Shown here one piece after another: positions 34,355 through 42,797 of a stretch of DNA of 64,000 bases (position 1 is the stretch's first letter; every line of letters starts with the position of its first letter). Source of the stretch: Rhizobium terrae (GTDB lineage Bacteria; Pseudomonadota; Alphaproteobacteria; Rhizobiales; Rhizobiaceae). The stretch spans positions 116,920 through 180,919 of the forward strand of contig NZ_QJKM01000001.1 in the NCBI RefSeq assembly GCF_003425685.1, read 5' to 3'. A program made the position numbers and the translations under genes. The notes under the pieces are model-generated. The model saw nothing but the letters and a program-made list of their open reading frames with translations. It searched no databases and was not told the origin of the DNA.

Positions 34355-35164
34355 TCAGTCGAGACCCTTGAACGGGTTGTCGCGGAAGGCGAGGTATTCC
34401 TTGAGCGACATTTTCGCGAGGTTTGCCATCCACTCGCGGCCCTGCTTGGTGACGTGAAGGGCGGCGATCGCCTCGATATTGTATTGAAAGGATGGCATCA
34501 GGCCCGCGACCATCTGCTGGTTGTTGATTGAGGCTTTGGTATATTTCAGTGCCGGCAGCGGCATGCGGGCGAGCTTTCGCGCAAGGTTTTCGGTCTTTTC
34601 CGTGAGCTGATCGGCGGGCACGACCTTGTTGATCAGGTGCATGCGCAACGCCTCTTCCGCATCCACCATGTCGCCGGTGAACATCAGCCAGCGCACGTCG
34701 CGGGTGGCGAGCAGCCAGGGCATCATGAGCGCCGGCGGACCAGAATTGTGGCGTACTTCCGGTTCGCCGAATTTGGCGTTGTCGGCGGCAATCGCGAGGT
34801 CACAGGACATCATCAGTTCGAGAGCACCGGCCAGAGCGTAACCGTTGACTGACGCAATAACAGGAATCGGCGCGCGCCAGATGTTGAGCAGCGCCTCGGC
34901 ATTTTCGGTCATGTCTTCGCGCCAGAAGTCGATATCGACATCGAAATCGCCGCCCTGCAGGTCGTAACCGGAGGAGAAGGCGCGGCCGGCGCCGGTGATG
35001 ACCAGTGCGTTGACATCCGGGTCTTCCACGGCGCTCTTCAGCGCCGCGTCGATCTCGCGGATCACCGTCTTGTTCATCGCGTTCATCTTCTCGGGGCGAT
35101 TGATGGTGATCGTCGCGAACTTGTCGGTGGCATCTTTTTCGTAAAGGATCGTTTCGTAGCTCAT
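34355..35164 (-). CDS. Enoyl-CoA hydratase/isomerase family protein
   Basis: A 269-aa crotonase-fold protein: ITINRPEKMNAMNKTV, the first oxyanion-hole loop GAGRAFSSGYDL and the second GYALAGALELMMSCDLAIA, followed by FGEPEVRHNSGPPALMMPWLL. The glutamate in ALEL corresponds to one catalytic acid; the second-site region EPEVRHN differs from classic hydratases, so another crotonase reaction (isomerase, hydrolase) is possible. The ATG at 35164 has GGGGAA upstream; a longer frame is rejected. It lies between psuG and an acyl-CoA synthetase on the same strand. Confidence 0.88.
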   Translation of the reverse strand: MSYETILYEKDATDKFATITINRPEKMNAMNKTVIREIDAALKSAVEDPDVNALVITGAGRAFSSGYDLQGGDFDVDIDFWREDMTENAEALLNIWRAPIPVIASVNGYALAGALELMMSCDLAIAADNAKFGEPEVRHNSGPPALMMPWLLATRDVRWLMFTGDMVDAEEALRMHLINKVVPADQLTEKTENLARKLARMPLPALKYTKASINNQQMVAGLMPSFQYNIEAIAALHVTKQGREWMANLAKMSLKEYLAFRDNPFKGLD

Positions 35165-35219
35165 GGCAGTTCCCCGTATTCTTGAATGACTTGCCGTGTC
35201 CCGCTGGTTGCCGGCCAAT

Positions 35220-36149
35220 TTATCGGCCGGACTTTTTCAGCGCCGCATAGGCGACGGCCATCTTCGCGGCGAGCCGCGCATTGTTCTTCACCAGTTCGAT
35301 ATTGGCCTTCAGGCTCTCGCCCCTGGAAAGCTCATTGATGCGGGCGAGAAGGAAGGGTGTCAGTTCCTTGCGGCCGATGCCCTTTTCGTCCGCCTCGCGC
35401 ACCGCGTCGGCGATCGTGCCGTCGATGAACTCCGGCGTCAGTGCGGCGGCTTCCGGGATCGGGTTGGCGATCATCAGGCCGGTGCCGGTGCCGAGCTCGT
35501 GGTGCAGGTACATGGCTTCGGCGATCTCTTCCGGCGTGTTGAGACGGTGGTCGGCCTTGTAGCCGCTCTTGCGGGTGAAGAAAGCCGGGAAATCCTCGGT
35601 GCCGTAAGCGATGACAGGCACGCGCTGGGTTTCCAGATATTCCAGCGTCTTGGCGATATCGAGAATGGATTTCACGCCGGCGCAGACGACGGCGGTCCTG
35701 GTACGGCCGAGCTCGGTCAGGTCGGCCGAAATATCGAAGGTCTGTTCGGCACCTCGATGCACGCCGCCGACGCCGCCGGTGGCGAAAATGTCGATGCCGG
35801 CGAGATCGGCGAGCAGCATGGTGGCGGAAACGGTCGTGCCGGCCGACTGTTTCTTGACCATGGCAACGGCGAGGTCGCGCCCGGAGGCCTTCACCACGTC
35901 TTTGGCCTGGGCGAGCTCGTCCAGTTCATGGCGTTCGAGGCCGACGCGCAATTCGCCTTCGATCACCGCGATGGTCGCGGGGGTCGCGCCGTTTTCGCGG
36001 ATCACGGCTTCGACGCCGAGCGCGGTTTCGAGATTGGCGGGATAGGGCATGCCATGGGTGATGATGGTCGATTCCAGCGCCACGACCGGGCCGCCGCTGG
36101 CGATCGTTTCGGCGACTTCGCGGCTAAGCTTGGGCTTCAGAAGGGTCAT
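35220..36149 (-). CDS. psuG: Pseudouridine-5'-phosphate glycosidase
   Basis: PsuG cleaves the C-glycosidic bond of pseudouridine 5'-phosphate to uracil and ribose 5-phosphate. The 309-aa product has normal family length and the hallmarks VALESTIITHGMPYPANLE near the N-terminus, FATGGVGGVHRGAEQTFDISADL and the C-terminal LTPFLLARINELSRGESLKANI. The start ATG at 36149 follows GAGGAAT; the upstream in-frame ATG (36170) lacks a ribosome site. It lies 35 bp after a PfkB sugar kinase, the usual partner that phosphorylates pseudouridine. Confidence 0.95.
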   Translation of the reverse strand: MTLLKPKLSREVAETIASGGPVVALESTIITHGMPYPANLETALGVEAVIRENGATPATIAVIEGELRVGLERHELDELAQAKDVVKASGRDLAVAMVKKQSAGTTVSATMLLADLAGIDIFATGGVGGVHRGAEQTFDISADLTELGRTRTAVVCAGVKSILDIAKTLEYLETQRVPVIAYGTEDFPAFFTRKSGYKADHRLNTPEEIAEAMYLHHELGTGTGLMIANPIPEAAALTPEFIDGTIADAVREADEKGIGRKELTPFLLARINELSRGESLKANIELVKNNARLAAKMAVAYAALKKSGR

Positions 36150-36184
36150 CGGGTATTCCTCAAGTGTCATGTTGACCGTCCGGC

Positions 36185-37294
36185 CTATCCGGCGAGACGG
36201 TGCATATTGGCTTCCAGGAAGCGTTCGGAAAGTTCGGTATGGACGCTGGCCGTGCTTTCTATCGTCAACGTGCCGAGCAGCGAGCCGGTGCGCGCCGCAG
36301 TGTAGATGTCTGCGCCATGCAGGATGCGGTGCAACGTGCCTGCAATCATCGCGTCGCCTGCGCCGGTGATATCGACCGGCGTTGCGCGCACGGCCGGGAA
36401 GGTGCGGGCGCCCTCTGTGCCTGCAACGGCGATGCCTCGTGGCCCCATGGTGACGACCGCCTCGCGGGCGCCGGCGGCCTGAAGGGCGAGCGCCGCCTCC
36501 CTGGCGTCGTCGATCGTCTCGTGCGCCGTGCGGTGCAGGACGGCGTTCGCCTCGTCGATATTCATGAACAGGAGATCGATGCCGGACAGGTCCCTCGGCA
36601 GGCGGGCCGCCTTGGGCGTCGAGACGGCGTCGATCGCCAGCTTGAACCGTGCACCTTGGCGCTTTGCGATAAGCGCGGACAGCGTCTCCGCCGGTACGTT
36701 GGTATCGCAGAAGACCCAGCTTGCGGCGGCGAGATGCGGCCAGATGCGCTCGAAATGGGTCGGTAGCAGGAGGTCGAAAATGCCCATGTCGGCAATGCCG
36801 AGCACGAGGTCGCCCCTGGTGTCGAGGATGGCCGCATATTCGGCCGTGGGGCGCTCGGTCGTGGTGACGACCTGGCTGATGTCGATGCCGCGGTCGCGCA
36901 TGTATTTCAAAAGCGCATGCCCCCCTTCATCGTCACCGACGATCGAGACGAAGCTGGTCGTGGTTCCGAGAAGGGCGAGGTTTTCCGCCACGTTGCGGGC
37001 GACGCCGCCCATGGAGCGGATGCCGTCGACGGGATTGGAGGTTTCGAACACCAGATCCGCCTTGGCGCGGTATTTGCGGTCCAGCACCGCGCCGCCGATG
37101 CAGACGGCGCGGGTTTCCGCCGGCATCACGTAACCGCGGCCGAGGATGTAACCCTTCTGCATGAGCTGGACGATATGGGCTGCGACGGTGGAGCGCGCCA
37201 GGCCGAGCTGGGTCGCGATCTCCTGCTGACCCGCGAACGGGTTGTCCCTGATGATCGCCAGGACCGCCGCTTCCTGGGGGGCGAGGTCATCCAT
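36185..37294 (-). CDS. Winged-helix PfkB kinase (pseudouridine kinase-like)
   Basis: The 369-aa protein has an N-terminal winged helix (residues ~1-58, EIATQLGLARSTVAAHIVQLMQKGYILGRGY) fused to a ribokinase-fold kinase (~62-365). The kinase has GGAVLDRKY, an MGGVARNVAENLALLG glycine motif and the catalytic DITGAGDAM (Asp in GAGD). Classic PsuK lacks the HTH; the arrangement is like E. coli YeiI. Phosphorylating pseudouridine for the adjacent psuG is the likely role, with self-regulation through the winged helix. A perfect palindrome at 37357-37380, upstream of its own start, is a plausible target. The start at 37294 is chosen because the protein begins at the HTH; longer frames extend into the operator region. 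Confidence 0.87.
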   Translation of the reverse strand: MDDLAPQEAAVLAIIRDNPFAGQQEIATQLGLARSTVAAHIVQLMQKGYILGRGYVMPAETRAVCIGGAVLDRKYRAKADLVFETSNPVDGIRSMGGVARNVAENLALLGTTTSFVSIVGDDEGGHALLKYMRDRGIDISQVVTTTERPTAEYAAILDTRGDLVLGIADMGIFDLLLPTHFERIWPHLAAASWVFCDTNVPAETLSALIAKRQGARFKLAIDAVSTPKAARLPRDLSGIDLLFMNIDEANAVLHRTAHETIDDAREAALALQAAGAREAVVTMGPRGIAVAGTEGARTFPAVRATPVDITGAGDAMIAGTLHRILHGADIYTAARTGSLLGTLTIESTASVHTELSERFLEANMHRLAG

Positions 37295-37356
37295 CCTGAG
37301 TTGTCTTTCCGGCGAGGCACGCCTTAAAACTTCGTTATTTTTGATATGGACAACAA

Positions 37357-37380
37357 CAGATGTTTTTGTCAACATCTGTT
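37357..37380. promoter_or_regulatory. Perfect operator-like palindrome between divergent genes
   Basis: ACAGATGTT and AACATCTGT form a perfect 9-bp inverted repeat with a 6-bp spacer. It is 63 bp upstream of the winged-helix kinase and 28 bp upstream of the oxygenase gene, overlapping where either promoter would lie. The geometry fits a dimeric winged-helix regulator; the kinase's own HTH domain is the nearest candidate. Confidence 0.65.
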
Positions 37381-37407
37381 TGTCAGATGACGTGATGGAG
37401 GTGTGCG

Positions 37408-38382
37408 ATGTCGATTTCGAATGCCAACCCCGTACCATCCGGAGCCGCCGTGGCCGGCATTCCGGTCATCGATGTCGACCCTTTCATCAAAAACAAGGCT
37501 GGCGCCGCTGGTGTGGTGAAAGCCATAGAGACTGCCTGCCGGGATACCGGCTTCTTCCTCGTCACCGGTCACGGCGTATCGCCGGAAGCGACCTCACGGC
37601 TCTACAATCTGGCCCGTGCCTTCTTTGATGAGCCGCAGGACTGGAAGAAGACGATCGGCCGCGGCGCGGGCGTGACGGGCGGCGTTTCCTTCTCGCCGAT
37701 CGCCGAAGAGGCGCTGGCCGCGACGCTCGGCATCAAGACGCCGGGCGACTACAAGGAGAGCCTGAATTTCGGCGAAAACCTGCCGGGCGATGCCTGGCCG
37801 AACAAGCCGGAGGGGCTCGAAAAAGCCTTTCGCGATTATTTCAGGGAAATGGAAACGCTGTCGAAGCACATGCGCCGTATCTTCTGCCAGGCGATCGGGC
37901 TCGACCGGGATTATTTCGAACCCTCCTTTGAAAACCACCTCTCGGCGCTGCGCGTCATCAATTATCCCGAACAGGGCGAGGCGCCGTTGCCGGGCCAGCT
38001 GCGCGCGGGCGTGCATACCGACTACGGCTTCATGACCATCCTGCGCTCCGAGGCGTCTCCAGGCGGGTTGCAGGTGCAGAATCGCAACGGCGAGTGGCTG
38101 GACGCGCCGTCGATCGAGGGCGCTTACGTGATCAACATCGCCGATGCGTTCATGCGCTGGACGAATGACGAATGGGTCTCGACGCCGCATCGCGTCGCTA
38201 ACCCGCCGAGCGGTTTCAAGGGCACGGCGCGCCGCCAGTCGATCCCGTTTTTCCTCAATCCGTCGAAGGATACGGTAATCGAATGCCTGCCGCCTTTCGT
38301 AAAAAGCGGAGCAAAATATCAGCCGATCACCTATGGCGAATATATCGACCTGAAGACGAAACAGGCTTTTTCGAAAGGCTGA
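37408..38382 (+). CDS. Isopenicillin N synthase-family 2OG/Fe(II)-type oxygenase
   Basis: A 324-aa non-heme iron enzyme. The DIOX_N-like N-terminus (IPVIDVDPF...GFFLVTGHGVS) precedes the double-stranded beta-helix, with iron ligands His203 and Asp205 (GVHTDYGFMTIL) and His261 (TPHRVANP), and an RxS-type pair (Arg276/Ser278) for binding the 2-oxoacid. These bacterial members hydroxylate or oxidise small molecules. It begins just after the palindrome shared with the psu operon and precedes a polyamine-type ABC transporter, so the transported compound may be its substrate. The ATG at 37408 has GGAGG about 8 nt upstream. Confidence 0.9.
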   Translation: MSISNANPVPSGAAVAGIPVIDVDPFIKNKAGAAGVVKAIETACRDTGFFLVTGHGVSPEATSRLYNLARAFFDEPQDWKKTIGRGAGVTGGVSFSPIAEEALAATLGIKTPGDYKESLNFGENLPGDAWPNKPEGLEKAFRDYFREMETLSKHMRRIFCQAIGLDRDYFEPSFENHLSALRVINYPEQGEAPLPGQLRAGVHTDYGFMTILRSEASPGGLQVQNRNGEWLDAPSIEGAYVINIADAFMRWTNDEWVSTPHRVANPPSGFKGTARRQSIPFFLNPSKDTVIECLPPFVKSGAKYQPITYGEYIDLKTKQAFSKG

Positions 38383-38485
38383 GGACGAACTAAGCTCTGA
38401 TCAACGCAAATCTGAAACAAAGTGAGGGCCGAAGCGGAATACCGCCGGCCCCGACCGATCAAGGATCGCAAAAAGGGGAACTGCC

Positions 38486-39523
38486 ATGATGGATTTGACA
38501 AGGCGGCACATGCTTGCCGGAATGGGTGGACTTGCGGCGGCCGGCATGATGGGCCTGCCCGCGAGGGCGCAGCAGAAGACGCTGATCGTGCCGACGCTCG
38601 GCGGGGTCTGGGAACAATACTGGCGCTCCACGGTCGCGCCGGCCTTCACCAAGCAGACGGGTGCTGCCGTGACGCTCGATGTCGGCAACGGCCGCGTCTT
38701 CGGCGCCAACCTGCGTGCCGCAGGCGTCGCCAAGCCGCCCTATTCGATCGTAATGACCAACGAGGTTTTTGCGTCGGGCCTGCGCAAGGAAGGTTTTTTC
38801 GAGAAGCTCGATCTGACCAAGCTGCCGAATTACAATGACCTTTACCCGCTCGCCAAGAAGACCGACGGTTGGGGCGCGATCGGCGCCGTTTCGCCGATCG
38901 GCATCGGCTACCGTACCGATCTGGTGAAGACCAAGCCGAAGTCCTGGAAGGACCTCTGGAACAACCCGGAGCTCAAGGGCAAGATCGGCCTCTACAATTT
39001 CGCCAACAGCGCCGGCAAGATGGAGCTGCTGCTGTTTTCGAAAATCTTCGGCAAGGATCAGTATGATGTCGATGCCGGCTTTGCGGCGCTGCAGAAGCTC
39101 GGTTCGGTGATCCAGGTGGACTTCAACCTTTCGACTGGTCTTGCCTCCGGCGAAATCGTTGTCGCACCGTTCGATTTCGGCGAAATCGCCCGCCTGCGCC
39201 GCCAGGGCCTGCCGGTCGACTGCGTCATTCCGGAAGAGGGGATGTTCATGTTCGACCAGACGATCAACATCCTCGCCAATGCGCCGGAAAAGGAACTGGC
39301 CTATCAATACGCCAATTTCCTGCTGTCGCCGGAGGTGCAGGCGATGATGATGAAGGAGTTTTTCATCTCGCCGACCAATTCCAAGGTCGTCGTGCCGGCG
39401 GATCTCAGGGCCGACGTGCCGGTTTCCGGCGCCGATATGGACAAGATCCTCACCTGGGACTGGGCATTCGTCAACGAAAAGCAAGGTGAGCTTGCGGAAC
39501 GCTGGGCGAAGACCGTCAAGTGA
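38486..39523 (+). CDS. ABC transporter periplasmic binding protein (spermidine/putrescine type)
   Basis: A 345-aa binding protein of the PotD-like extracellular solute-binding family. A Tat-like signal (LTRRHMLAGMGGLAAAG, cleavage after ARA near 29) precedes the mature protein with VPTLGGVWEQYWRS, GIGYRTDLVKTKPKSWKDLWNNPELKGKIGLY and YQYANFLLSPEVQ. It delivers its ligand to the ATPase/permease set encoded just downstream. The ATG at 38486 follows AAGGGGAA. A terminator-like hairpin separates it from the ATPase gene, which would raise its level relative to the membrane parts. The ligand is not predictable beyond small cationic or carboxylate compounds. Confidence 0.9.
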   Translation: MMDLTRRHMLAGMGGLAAAGMMGLPARAQQKTLIVPTLGGVWEQYWRSTVAPAFTKQTGAAVTLDVGNGRVFGANLRAAGVAKPPYSIVMTNEVFASGLRKEGFFEKLDLTKLPNYNDLYPLAKKTDGWGAIGAVSPIGIGYRTDLVKTKPKSWKDLWNNPELKGKIGLYNFANSAGKMELLLFSKIFGKDQYDVDAGFAALQKLGSVIQVDFNLSTGLASGEIVVAPFDFGEIARLRRQGLPVDCVIPEEGMFMFDQTINILANAPEKELAYQYANFLLSPEVQAMMMKEFFISPTNSKVVVPADLRADVPVSGADMDKILTWDWAFVNEKQGELAERWAKTVK

Positions 39524-39549
39524 TTTTCACCGCCTGATTTCCCCCACTG

Positions 39550-39595
39550 CGATCATGGCTCGTCATCCCAATAGGCGAACCATGATCGGCTTTTT
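39550..39595. terminator. Hairpin with T-tract between binding-protein and ATPase genes
   Basis: GATCATGGCTCG pairs with CGAACCATGATC (one mismatch) across a 13-nt loop, followed by GGCTTTTT. It has the form of an intrinsic terminator or processing/attenuation hairpin and would allow partial read-through into the ATPase gene at 39621. Confidence 0.6.
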
Positions 39596-39620
39596 GGCAT
39601 GATTTTGAAAGTGAAATTCC

Positions 39621-40661
39621 ATGACAGAGGTTAGCATCGAAAAGCTGACCAAGGACTATGGGCAAGGTCCCGCGGTCAACGCCATTTCGATAAAGATCGC
39701 CGAGGGCGAGTTCATCTCGCTGCTGGGACCTTCCGGATGCGGCAAGACGACGACCTTGAAGATGATCGCCGGCTTCGAGGACGCGACCGAGGGGGCGATC
39801 CGCTTCGACGGCAGCGATGTGGTGCGTGTGCCGGTCGAGAAGCGCGATATCGGCATGGTCTTCCAGAACTATGCGCTCTTTCCGCATATGACGGTCGAGA
39901 AGAACCTGGCTTTCGGACTGGAAATGCGGAAAGTTTCCAGGGCACAGATCCGCGAGAAAATCGCCAAGGTGCTGGATATGGTGCAACTGGCAGGTTATGC
40001 CGAGCGGTACCCCCGCCAGCTTTCCGGCGGACAGCAGCAGCGTGTGGCGCTCGCCCGCGCTCTGGTTATCGAGCCGAAGATCCTGCTGCTCGATGAGCCT
40101 CTGGCCAATCTCGACGCCAAGCTGCGCGAGGAAATGCGGGTCTTCATCCGCGACCTGCAGCGCCGGGTCGGCATCACCACGGTTTACGTCACGCACGATC
40201 AGGCGGAAGCCATGACCATGTCCGATCGGGTCGTGGTGATGTTCGGCGGCCGTATCGCGCAGATCGGCACGCCGTCGGATATCTACGAACGGCCGGCCAG
40301 TCTGGAAGTCGCCGAGTTCGTCGGGCAGGTGAATATCATCCGCGGCAAGGTGAATGGAGGGATCGTCGCCACCGCTTTCGGCGACGTGCCGGTGTCCGGC
40401 AACCTCGCCGAGGGCACCGAGCTGATGCTGGCCCTTCGTCCAGAAGCGGTGGAGCTTCTGCCCGCCGGTTCAGGCGCTGGCGTATTCGCCAAGGTCCTCT
40501 CCAGCTATTACTCCGGCAGTCTGGTCGATTACCGGCTGGAGCTTGAGAACGGTGCGAGAGTGAACGTCCAGGCCTTTCCGCGTACGCGTTTTGCAGATGG
40601 CGAGCGCGTGCTGGTTCATGCGCCGGCGGAGCGTTTCTGGCCGCTCGGGGCCACCGCATGA
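39621..40661 (+). CDS. ABC transporter ATPase (PotA/FbpC-like)
   Basis: A 346-aa importer ATPase: Walker A GPSGCGKTT (~36-44), Q-loop region GMVFQNYALFPHMTV, signature LSGGQQQR (~134-141), Walker B LLLDEPL and the H-loop YVTHDQAEAM, followed by a C-terminal TOBE domain. It powers uptake through the two permeases encoded next and overlaps the first by 4 bp. Sequence style and length match the spermidine/putrescine-iron class. Ribosome site is weak (GAAAG), in line with coupling to upstream transcription through the hairpin. Confidence 0.95.
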   Translation: MTEVSIEKLTKDYGQGPAVNAISIKIAEGEFISLLGPSGCGKTTTLKMIAGFEDATEGAIRFDGSDVVRVPVEKRDIGMVFQNYALFPHMTVEKNLAFGLEMRKVSRAQIREKIAKVLDMVQLAGYAERYPRQLSGGQQQRVALARALVIEPKILLLDEPLANLDAKLREEMRVFIRDLQRRVGITTVYVTHDQAEAMTMSDRVVVMFGGRIAQIGTPSDIYERPASLEVAEFVGQVNIIRGKVNGGIVATAFGDVPVSGNLAEGTELMLALRPEAVELLPAGSGAGVFAKVLSSYYSGSLVDYRLELENGARVNVQAFPRTRFADGERVLVHAPAERFWPLGATA

Positions 40662-41518
40662 ACGCCGCTCCCGCCGGAAAAGGCCTCGGGCCGTTGCTGC
40701 TAATCGCGCCCGCGGCGGTGCTGATCGGCCTCTTCCTCGTGCTGCCCTATCTCAACATCGTCGTGATGAGCTTCCGCATGCCGGGGCAGGGTACGCCCTA
40801 TGCGCCTGGCTTCACCTTCGGCAATTACGGCAAGTTTTTCGCCGACAGCTTCTATATCCTCCAGGTCGTCAACACGCTCTGGATCGGTTTCCTGACGACC
40901 TTTCTCTGCCTCGTGCTGGGTTATCCCGTCGCCTGGCAGTTGGCGCGCGGCAATTCGGCATTCCGGGCGGTGGGCTACGGGCTGGTTCTGTCGCCGTTGC
41001 TCGTCGGCATTGTCATCCGCAGCTACGGTTGGACGATCCTGCTCGGCAACAACGGCATCATCAACCGCACGCTGTCGAACTGGGGCATCATCGATGCACC
41101 GTTGCCGCTGATGTACAACGCGCTCGGCATCGTCATCGCGCTGGTGCACGTCTTCCTGCCCTTCATGATCCTGCCGATCATGAGCGCCATCCAGGGCATC
41201 GATCCGTCGCTCGAGTCCGCGGCCCGTTCGCTCGGGGCGTCCAAGGTCACGTCCTTCCGGCGCATCACGCTGCCCTTGTCGCTGCCCGGCATCCAGGCGG
41301 GCTGCATCCTTGTCTTCGTGCTGTCGCTGAGCGCCTATGTCACGCCATCGCTGATCGGGGGCTTGAGGGTCAAGACGATGGCGGTAACGGTGGTCGATGC
41401 GCTGATCGACACGTTCCAGTGGCCGTTCGGTTCGGCCCTGGCGCTGATGCTGTCGATCACCGGCGCGGTCGTGGTGGTCGCATTCGGGCGGCTCACCGTC
41501 ATGAAATGGAAGGTGTGA
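40658..41518 (+). CDS. ABC transporter permease (PotB-like)
   Basis: A 286-aa inner-membrane permease with about six helices and the cytoplasmic EAA loop (ESAARSLGASKVTSFRRITLPLSLPGI, ~186-212) that docks with the ATPase. The first helix is LLLIAPAAVLIGLFLVLPYLNIVVMSF. Start overlaps the ATPase stop by 4 bp (ATGA), and the second permease starts 4 bp after its stop. Confidence 0.94.
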   Translation: MNAAPAGKGLGPLLLIAPAAVLIGLFLVLPYLNIVVMSFRMPGQGTPYAPGFTFGNYGKFFADSFYILQVVNTLWIGFLTTFLCLVLGYPVAWQLARGNSAFRAVGYGLVLSPLLVGIVIRSYGWTILLGNNGIINRTLSNWGIIDAPLPLMYNALGIVIALVHVFLPFMILPIMSAIQGIDPSLESAARSLGASKVTSFRRITLPLSLPGIQAGCILVFVLSLSAYVTPSLIGGLRVKTMAVTVVDALIDTFQWPFGSALALMLSITGAVVVVAFGRLTVMKWKV

Positions 41519-41522
41519 GTCA

Positions 41523-42305
41523 ATGTCGAAACCCTTCCTCACCCTTTATTGCCTGATCATCTACGCCTTCCTGTTGGCACCGATCGCAGTCGTGGTAATC
41601 GCCTCGTTCAATTCGGGCGCTTTTCTGACCTTCCCGCCACAGGGCTTTTCATTCCGCTGGTACGTGGTGTTCTTCAATAACGAGGTCTTCATGCGGGCGA
41701 TCCGCACCTCGCTGTGGATCGCGGCGGTCACCATGGTGATTTCCGGCATCATCGGCACGATGGCGGCAATGTTCCATGTTCAATATGCCGGCCGGCTGAA
41801 GGAGGCCGTGCGGGTGGCGATGCTGGCGCCGTTGCTTCTGCCTGAAGTGCTGACGGCAATCGCACTGCTGTTTTTCGTCTATTCGGTCGGCATTGGCACG
41901 CAAACGATGTTCGGCATGATCGTCGGCCACGTGCTGATCACGCTGCCCTTCGTCTTCATCAACGTCTCGGCTTCGATGGAAAGTTATGATCCATCTTGGA
42001 GCATGGCGGCGCAGAGCCTTGGCGCAGGACGGTTCACCCGCTTCCGGCGGATCATGCTGCCGCTGATCAAGCCGGGCGTCATCGGCGGCTGCCTGTTCGC
42101 CTTCATCATCTCCTTCGACATCTTCACCATCTCCTTCATGCTGAAGGGGGTCGGCATGTCGACGCTGCCGATCCAGTTATTCGATTACCTGCGCACCAAT
42201 TTCACCCCGGAAGCGGCGGCCGTCTCGACCTGCTCGATCGTGCTGACGATGGCCGTGGTGATCATTTCGGAAAAGGTGCTGGGATTGCGGATACACCGAT
42301 TTTAG
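41523..42305 (+). CDS. ABC transporter permease (PotC-like)
   Basis: A 260-aa permease with about six helices and an EAA loop (AAQSLGAGRFTRFRRIMLPLIKPGV, ~163-187). It is the second subunit of the heterodimeric channel of the polyamine-type importer. A short GC-rich hairpin overlapping its stop codon, with a run of T, ends the operon. Confidence 0.94.
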   Translation: MSKPFLTLYCLIIYAFLLAPIAVVVIASFNSGAFLTFPPQGFSFRWYVVFFNNEVFMRAIRTSLWIAAVTMVISGIIGTMAAMFHVQYAGRLKEAVRVAMLAPLLLPEVLTAIALLFFVYSVGIGTQTMFGMIVGHVLITLPFVFINVSASMESYDPSWSMAAQSLGAGRFTRFRRIMLPLIKPGVIGGCLFAFIISFDIFTISFMLKGVGMSTLPIQLFDYLRTNFTPEAAAVSTCSIVLTMAVVIISEKVLGLRIHRF

Positions 42306-42319
42306 CGGTATCCGCTTTT
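42304..42319 (+). terminator. Short terminator hairpin after permease gene
   Basis: AGCGG and CCGCT form a 5-bp stem with a 3-nt loop and are followed by TTT. It begins in the stop codon of the permease gene. The stem is short, so strength is uncertain. Confidence 0.4.
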
Positions 42320-42797
42320 CGGGGCCGATACCCTGCCAATCGACTTCGCGTTCAAGCCGGACGCCCAGCCGAGATGCATCTGCATCCTCCCCAGCCGCAT
42401 TGCGAAGATATTCCCAGCATGGGTTTTACGGCTTCGAGAAGATCGGCCGGCGGTTCGCTTCATCGAGACTGCGTCGCAGTTGCCAAGGCCGAGATGGATA
42501 TCGCTTCGAAGCTTTGGCTTCGCGGTGCTAGTTATTAAGCACGCTTCCCAAAAGTCGATGACGACTTTTGCAGGTTTTTTGAAATATTTTTTTCTAAAGG
42601 ATTGCGCTTACCGCGGGATAATTATGTTTTCTCAAAGGCCTGGATGTGTTGTGCCTCCCAAGAAAGACCATTTTCATTGCCGCTTTCGCCCAAAAATTAC
42701 CGTTGCCTAAATTATTGGCGAATTGCCTAGCCGATAGCGGGATCCACCTCTTTGCAAATTAATTTTCATCGATAATCTAAAGTGACGACTATGACCG
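42320..42797. other. AT-rich intergenic region with hairpins
   Basis: No gene is apparent. Two perfect hairpins occur: CGAAGC/GCTTCG at 42507-42522 and CAAAAGTCG/CGACTTTTG at 42549-42570. The second is followed by CAGGTTTTTT and an A/T-rich stretch, so it could end rightward transcription. From about 42570 to 42790 base composition is clearly lower in GC than the surrounding genes; the promoter of the M24 gene must lie in the distal part. Confidence 0.5.

Noticed and set aside
36185..37438. Longer start for the winged-helix kinase (up to 37438)
   Set aside because: It would place coding sequence across the perfect palindrome and the divergent promoter region and add residues with no similarity to HTH-kinase proteins.
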